Shown here piece after piece: positions 59,684 through 64,000 of a stretch of 64,000 bases of DNA. The stretch is from NCBI GenBank assembly GCA_029531795.1, contig JAPEIS010000001.1, forward strand, positions 6,944,001 to 7,008,000. Reading direction: 5' to 3'. The position numbers were made by a program, and so were the translations under genes. The stretch is from Sclerotinia nivalis (lineage: Eukaryota > Ascomycota > Leotiomycetes > Helotiales > Sclerotiniaceae). The notes beneath the pieces were generated by a model. The model saw nothing but the letters and a program-made list of their open reading frames with translations, was not told the origin of the DNA and did not search any database. Each line of letters starts with the position of its first letter. Positions within the stretch are counted from its first letter, which is position 1.

Positions 59684-62600
59684 ATGGAAAAGGTCGGAGC
59701 GTCAGATGTGGTGGAGCGCCTAGAAAGCGTCTCGGCCTATGCCGGACAGCTTTCTCACGTTTTTCATAGACATCGACTTCTAGCGAGTGACTCCGCTATA
59801 CCAAATATGGTCGAAGAGCATACTCGTCTTCTCAGCTCTACCATTGGTACGCTCAACGAGGTGCTAGGCGTGCTTCTGCGAGAGGAGTTTGGCACGAATC
59901 AAAACCGACTCTTCAGTGACGAGGGACTTAGATATTTGAGTGTCCTAGGCGGAGAATGTGCTACCGTCTTAGCTAAGATTTCTCCTACCGTTGCGAAAGC
60001 TGGTCTGAGAAAGGAACCAAAGACGACGCGAAAAAATGCGAAAAAATCAAAGGTAGAGATCAATACGCCTGTGGTTCCAACGCAATTGAAGCTCGACGAA
60101 GAAAAATTCTTGAACGACCTTGAAAACGCAATATGGTATCGCGTAGACGATGATACATACGCCTACATGGAGCGACTCAAAGAGGTTCAGTTATATCTTC
60201 TCTTGGTATACCAAGTTGTTACCGTCGGCTCACTCTCCAGAGATTTGTTAGTTCAATCTATTCCACCGCGAAACAATTACTTACCAAAAATAGATCTTCT
60301 GGAAAAGTCGATATTCAAAAGATCGTCAGCTATCACGAACGAATCAACCGCACGGCTAATCTGATTGGGATTTCCCCATCAAGTCGGCGTCGCTGTTTCC
60401 GTTTACCAAGCAGCTCTCCATACACGCCCAGCGATTCGGATAGTGATAGTGGTGTCAGCTCGATTGTCTCCAGTAGAAGACGAAGTTCAGGCCCAAAATA
60501 CATTCGCGCCGGGCCGCTACCTCCGCCTCCTCCGCCCCCTCCTCCTCCACCTCCACATATAAACAGAGGTCCTCCTCCACCTAACTTCGCTCCTCCGCTT
60601 CCCCATCCTGGCATAAATCTGGCAAGACCGTCGATTCTGACATCTGCATTCCCCCCAAGAGGAATTGATCTGGCTACCACAAATGTGAGTAAACTCCCTA
60701 ATCTACTCTCACGCCATCTTTGGCAAGGGGAAGCTCGCTGTTCTGAAAAGTCTCGAAAAAGGACTTAGACATCTAACCGTCTCCCTCCGTGTCTTTTTAC
60801 GACACAAGAAATGCGACTTAAGATTTACAGCATATGAGTCCCCACGAATTTTTTTGTATTAGTACTGATACGATCAAGGTCAATCCTCCTTCATACGACA
60901 GCCATAGAGGCCCGCACACACCACCATTGGAGAAATTGCAAGTCCCATTGCAAAATGTCTCAACTTCACCACAAATCTTTTCGAATGAAAAAAGTCAAGA
61001 TGGCAAGGCAAATCCAGTAATCAAGATCGAGGAAGAGCTGGTACTGAAGAAAGGCCCAGAGTGAGTGCAAGGGAGAACTGATACTACAAAGAATTTTCCG
61101 ATACTAATGCCAACAGGTCCCGAGCACCAGCAGACCAACTATTCAGCTCTCCCCACAACCGCCTTAGCTTTAAGATCAAAAGTCTCTTTCGAAGCAAGGA
61201 GTCTCTTGCTGCTGAGATGAAGAAAACCTTGGAAAATACTTCAAGCGTACTCGAAGCATTTCTCATTCAAGGTACTGACATTAGGCCTATTCCTCATTCA
61301 GCCTTCCACAGCCTGGAAGCCACACACATGCGCACGATTTTGAGCCAGTTGAATGACAATACTTGGTTTGAGACTTTCAGTAACCTGACAAAATTGGAAC
61401 ACAGTACCCTTGATCCTGCTATTTATCCTTGTGGACCCAGACACTTACGTCGAGAGGTAGTGGCGCTTAAGATTTTACAGGAGAATAAAAACAATGCGTG
61501 GATGCGCCTTATTGCTGGAAAGCTTTGCACTGCTATTTTACCTCAGCATTCAAATGGGCGAGTAATATTAGCCATTCTTCGGGAGCACTTAGTCGATGGT
61601 GAGCGTAGAGCCTGGATAGCTCATAGCAATATGCCAGACTTGAACATTGGAAGTAGACTTCACCCTCCACATCCGCCGTCACTTCCCGCAATGATTCCAA
61701 ATATCAGATCTCCTCCAACAGGAGCTCCAGATATCATCAATGGACCTCGCTTCATTGGACCAGATGGTTTACGCCCGCCCGCACGTAAGTAACCAACATT
61801 GTGATCAATGATAAATTACTGATTTTGACAGCCAAAATGGACTTTGAAATGGCACATCCTACTCAAGGACACTTCTTACCACCCATTTCCCAAGCCAGAG
61901 GTCCACCACCACCACCGCCGCCGCCGCCTGGACGAGCTCCTAGCACAAAAGAGTGTCACTTCTACACTGATGCGGAAGCATTCATCGCCCTCACAACATA
62001 CGACGAGTTTACCTTTCGACTATACAATCCCAATGAACTTTTCCACCCTCACGCATGGTCCCACGTAAACATAACCCAGGAAACGAACGCACTACCCGAA
62101 ATCATCGCTCGAGTAAATTCCTTCATAAACCGCGGATGTTCCATCATCGACGCGCAACTCCGCCTCTCAGATCAACAAGCTCTTCAAATGACCAGACTGC
62201 TGGAAGATATTCGACTCAAAGAACGCGATCACAGATTTGAATGGTGCTGGGTTGAACTCAGTCTTTATGATAGCATGGGGGAAATCGATCATGGTATTCG
62301 AGGTAATGCAACGCATGCTGCTACAATTATGCATTTGATTGCGAGACGGACGCTGAAGAGAGAGTATAAAGCTTCGGATGTTTATGGTATGTTGACTCGA
62401 GGATCGCAAATAGCACCTCCTCCATTTCCACCAGGTTTCCATAATACATTGCCACACCTCTCTTGTCCACCACCTCCGCCACCTATGCCTAGACCCCCTC
62501 CACCCCCTCCACCACCTGGTGCAGGACCACCAATTCACATTGAGCCTTTCAGAGCACGAGCAAGAGGATATAGAAAAACCAGAGCTGCGAGCATGAGTGA

Positions 62601-62862
62601 TCTAAATTCTGGTAGCTCTGGAAGTGATAGTGATGTTAGTTACAATAGTAGAAGAGGGCGAATGAGGAGACGACGTCGCAATAATGGACGTCTGGGACGA
62701 GATTATTCTGATATTGAGAGTGAGGATGATAGTGGTGAGGAGGAAGATGATGTCATTAGGATTCCGGTTGTTTTGAAGAGGGGTGATGATTTGGTTAAGA
62801 AGCTTTTGGATCTTTGGACGCCGGATGTGGGAGGTGCTGATAAGTCGGGTGAAAGCTCGTAG
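59684..62862 (+). CDS. Proline-rich protein of unknown function, 960 aa
   Basis: Five exons by my reading: 59684-60246, 60294-60684, 60831-61060, 61117-61784, 61832-62862. Introns: 47 nt (GTTAGT..ATAG), 146 nt (GTGAGT..ACAG), 56 nt (GTGAGT..CAACAG, branch ACTAAT), 47 nt (GTAAGT..ACAG). Frames join without shift; the acceptor of intron 2 is the least certain. The N-terminus is a helical region of about 190 residues (DDDTYAYMERLKEVQLYLLL, VSYHERINRTANLIG across the first splice) of a type common in fungal proteins. Then come Pro tracts (about 262-275, 643-651 and 830-847), a middle helical region (LEAFLIQGTDIRPIPHS) and a charged C-terminus with an Arg run followed by an acidic stretch. There is no enzyme motif. 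Poly-Pro tracts suggest SH3, WW or profilin partners. Confidence 0.75.
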
Positions 62863-63513
62863 TGGAAGGGATTGGTTAGGGGTCGGTTGTGTGTTGTGTT
62901 TTGGGCTCGGGTTCAAGAAGTGTGTGGATTGTTTTATGTAGTTATGACTTTACGGCCTTGATCAATTTAAAGATTCTTATGATATTTAACATACATACTA
63001 TACGCAAAATGTTGTGCAGGAAGTTCGTGAAGGATTTAAAGAATGAAGATAGTACAATTTGTTCCGAATTCGATTGAAATATACGCGCTCAGAATAACGC
63101 TCCGGCGCTCTCTCAATTTGGCTGTTGTTGAAGCTATTGATAGATAACCCAGAAAATGACTTTGATTTCGGTTTCGATTTATATTTCGATCCTACCAAAC
63201 CCCTCTCAACGCCGTTCTTTCTAACAAACCCGATCAGAAGTTCTGAGTTCAACGCGATGATGTTGTTACCCAACTCAGTCTACCTCTACCTCCATCTACC
63301 TCCATCCGCCTCCACAACCATTTATATCTTCCCACCAACAAAAAAACTTCCAGCTTTCATAATACAAAAACAAGCAGTGTAGTAAATCCTTCCCAATTTT
63401 CAGTCACCTTGTATATGTATGCAACTAGGATAATCTCAATTTATATAAATCTTAACATTCCAAAGAATCTCCGCAAAGCATCACATAACGATCGAAAAAA
63501 ATCATTCCACCAG
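62863..63513. other. Intergenic region between convergent genes
   Basis: Region between two convergent genes, so presumably two 3' flanks. It contains a short imperfect repeat of CTACCTCCATC units at about 63280-63315. Nothing else seen. Confidence 0.4.
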
Positions 63514-64000
63514 CTATTCCTTTTGAGATACTACCGATCCAAGAGACGACGAGGCATACAACCTCCCATTAAGAGTTTTCCTCCCCTCCAATTCCTCCAG
63601 CGGCATCATATCCAAATCCGCCTGCATATCAGCCGTTGGTATGCGTCTTCTACATCTATGAACAAGAAGCACAATAAAACCAGCAATTGCACATAGAACC
63701 ACCAATCCCCCAACGATGGTTCCCGCTACAATAGCGGCTTGTGGGACGACACTCATATCACTAATTCCATCATGATACGGTCTAGAACGGCAATCGGAAG
63801 ACGGGTTGTGAAAATACGTGCTTGAGGTCCGTACTGGGGCGCCTTCTAATGCAAAGGATGAACGGTTTGCTCCTGTTGTGCTAGGGGCCGTCAATAATGA
63901 TATCGTCGGCGCATGCGTCGCATAGGTGATTATACCATCTGCGCCCAGATATCGAGGGAGATGACCGATTGTCGTTTGTCCTTTATACGCTAGATATACA
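63514..64000 (-). CDS. Single-pass membrane protein, C-terminal part (runs off window)
   Basis: The minus-strand frame is open from the window edge (64000) to the stop at 63514-63516, 161 codons visible; the start lies outside. An N-terminal Ser/Thr-rich segment that is probably extracellular is followed by one membrane span of about 25 residues (AAIVAGTIVGGLVVLCAIAG then FIVLLV) and a basic stop-transfer RCRRR, then a tail of about 50 residues (DLDMMPLEELEGR). This is the layout of fungal type I membrane proteins of the WSC or mid2-like kind, but no such domain is in view, so the family is undetermined. It is convergent with the proline-rich gene. Confidence 0.75.
   Translation of the reverse strand, partial: VYLAYKGQTTIGHLPRYLGADGIITYATHAPTISLLTAPSTTGANRSSFALEGAPVRTSSTYFHNPSSDCRSRPYHDGISDMSVVPQAAIVAGTIVGGLVVLCAIAGFIVLLVHRCRRRIPTADMQADLDMMPLEELEGRKTLNGRLYASSSLGSVVSQKE

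Noticed and set aside
59666..60364. Reading exon 1 of the proline-rich gene straight to 60364
   Set aside because: The continuing gene is in another frame; a 47-nt GTTAGT..ATAG intron at 60247-60293 restores it, and ATG is at 59684.
60333..60680. Minus-strand Gly-rich frame
   Set aside because: Mirror image of the poly-Pro codons of exon 2 in the plus-strand gene.

Overview
The window looks like nuclear DNA of a filamentous ascomycete (Pezizomycotina; a leotiomycete would fit, but this is inference). Its coding part has short GT..AG introns with CTAAC-like branch sites and an origin recognition complex subunit 4 gene. Its repeat part is extremely A+T-rich and full of TAA/TAG/TGA codons where CAA/CAG/CGA are expected, the mark of repeat-induced point mutation (RIP). 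The two compartments meet near 46.8 kb.

Positions 1 to about 46.66 kb are one nested stack of LTR retrotransposons and one DNA transposon. I read the order from LTR pairs, target-site duplications (TSDs) and reading frames that resume across insertions. A copia fragment L (1-563) is interrupted by gypsy E (LTRs 564-709 and 42903-43048). E is interrupted by copia K (LTRs 2218-2459 and 42515-42746). K holds gypsy A (4086-10813) and gypsy I (12417-41462, TSD AGTAT). I holds copia N (14385-21774, TSD AGAAY, with gypsy C and the short LTR element F inside), gypsy H (23892-38030, TSD GGTTT) and the pogo/Fot1-like transposon J (39270-41138, TSD TA). H holds gypsy B (29449-36198, TSD AATAC). To the right lie gypsy remnants D (43049-45184) and M (45185-46658). 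Almost all retrotransposon frames are broken. The most unusual item is a two-exon gene, inactivated by five stops, that runs antisense inside H (24483-25639).

Positions 46.8 to 64 kb are ordinary gene space, with genes on the plus strand except the last: an intronless cytochrome P450-like gene (47155-48381); a decayed Tc1/mariner element (about 48.65-49.83 kb); a solo LTR with perfect TSD (51093-51304) just upstream of a short-chain dehydrogenase/reductase (51495-52429); an unknown protein (53947-54711); ORC4 with AT-hooks and two PHD fingers (56089-58997, five exons); a 960-residue proline-rich protein of unknown function (59684-62862, five exons); and the 3' end of a single-pass membrane protein on the minus strand (63514-64000, runs off the window).

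The genes do not form an obvious pathway or cluster. P450 and SDR are both oxidoreductases, but they are 3 kb apart with transposon debris between them, so a shared pathway is only a possibility. No tRNA, rRNA or CRISPR array was recognised, apart from a tRNA-like 3' half at about 43.71-43.74 kb.
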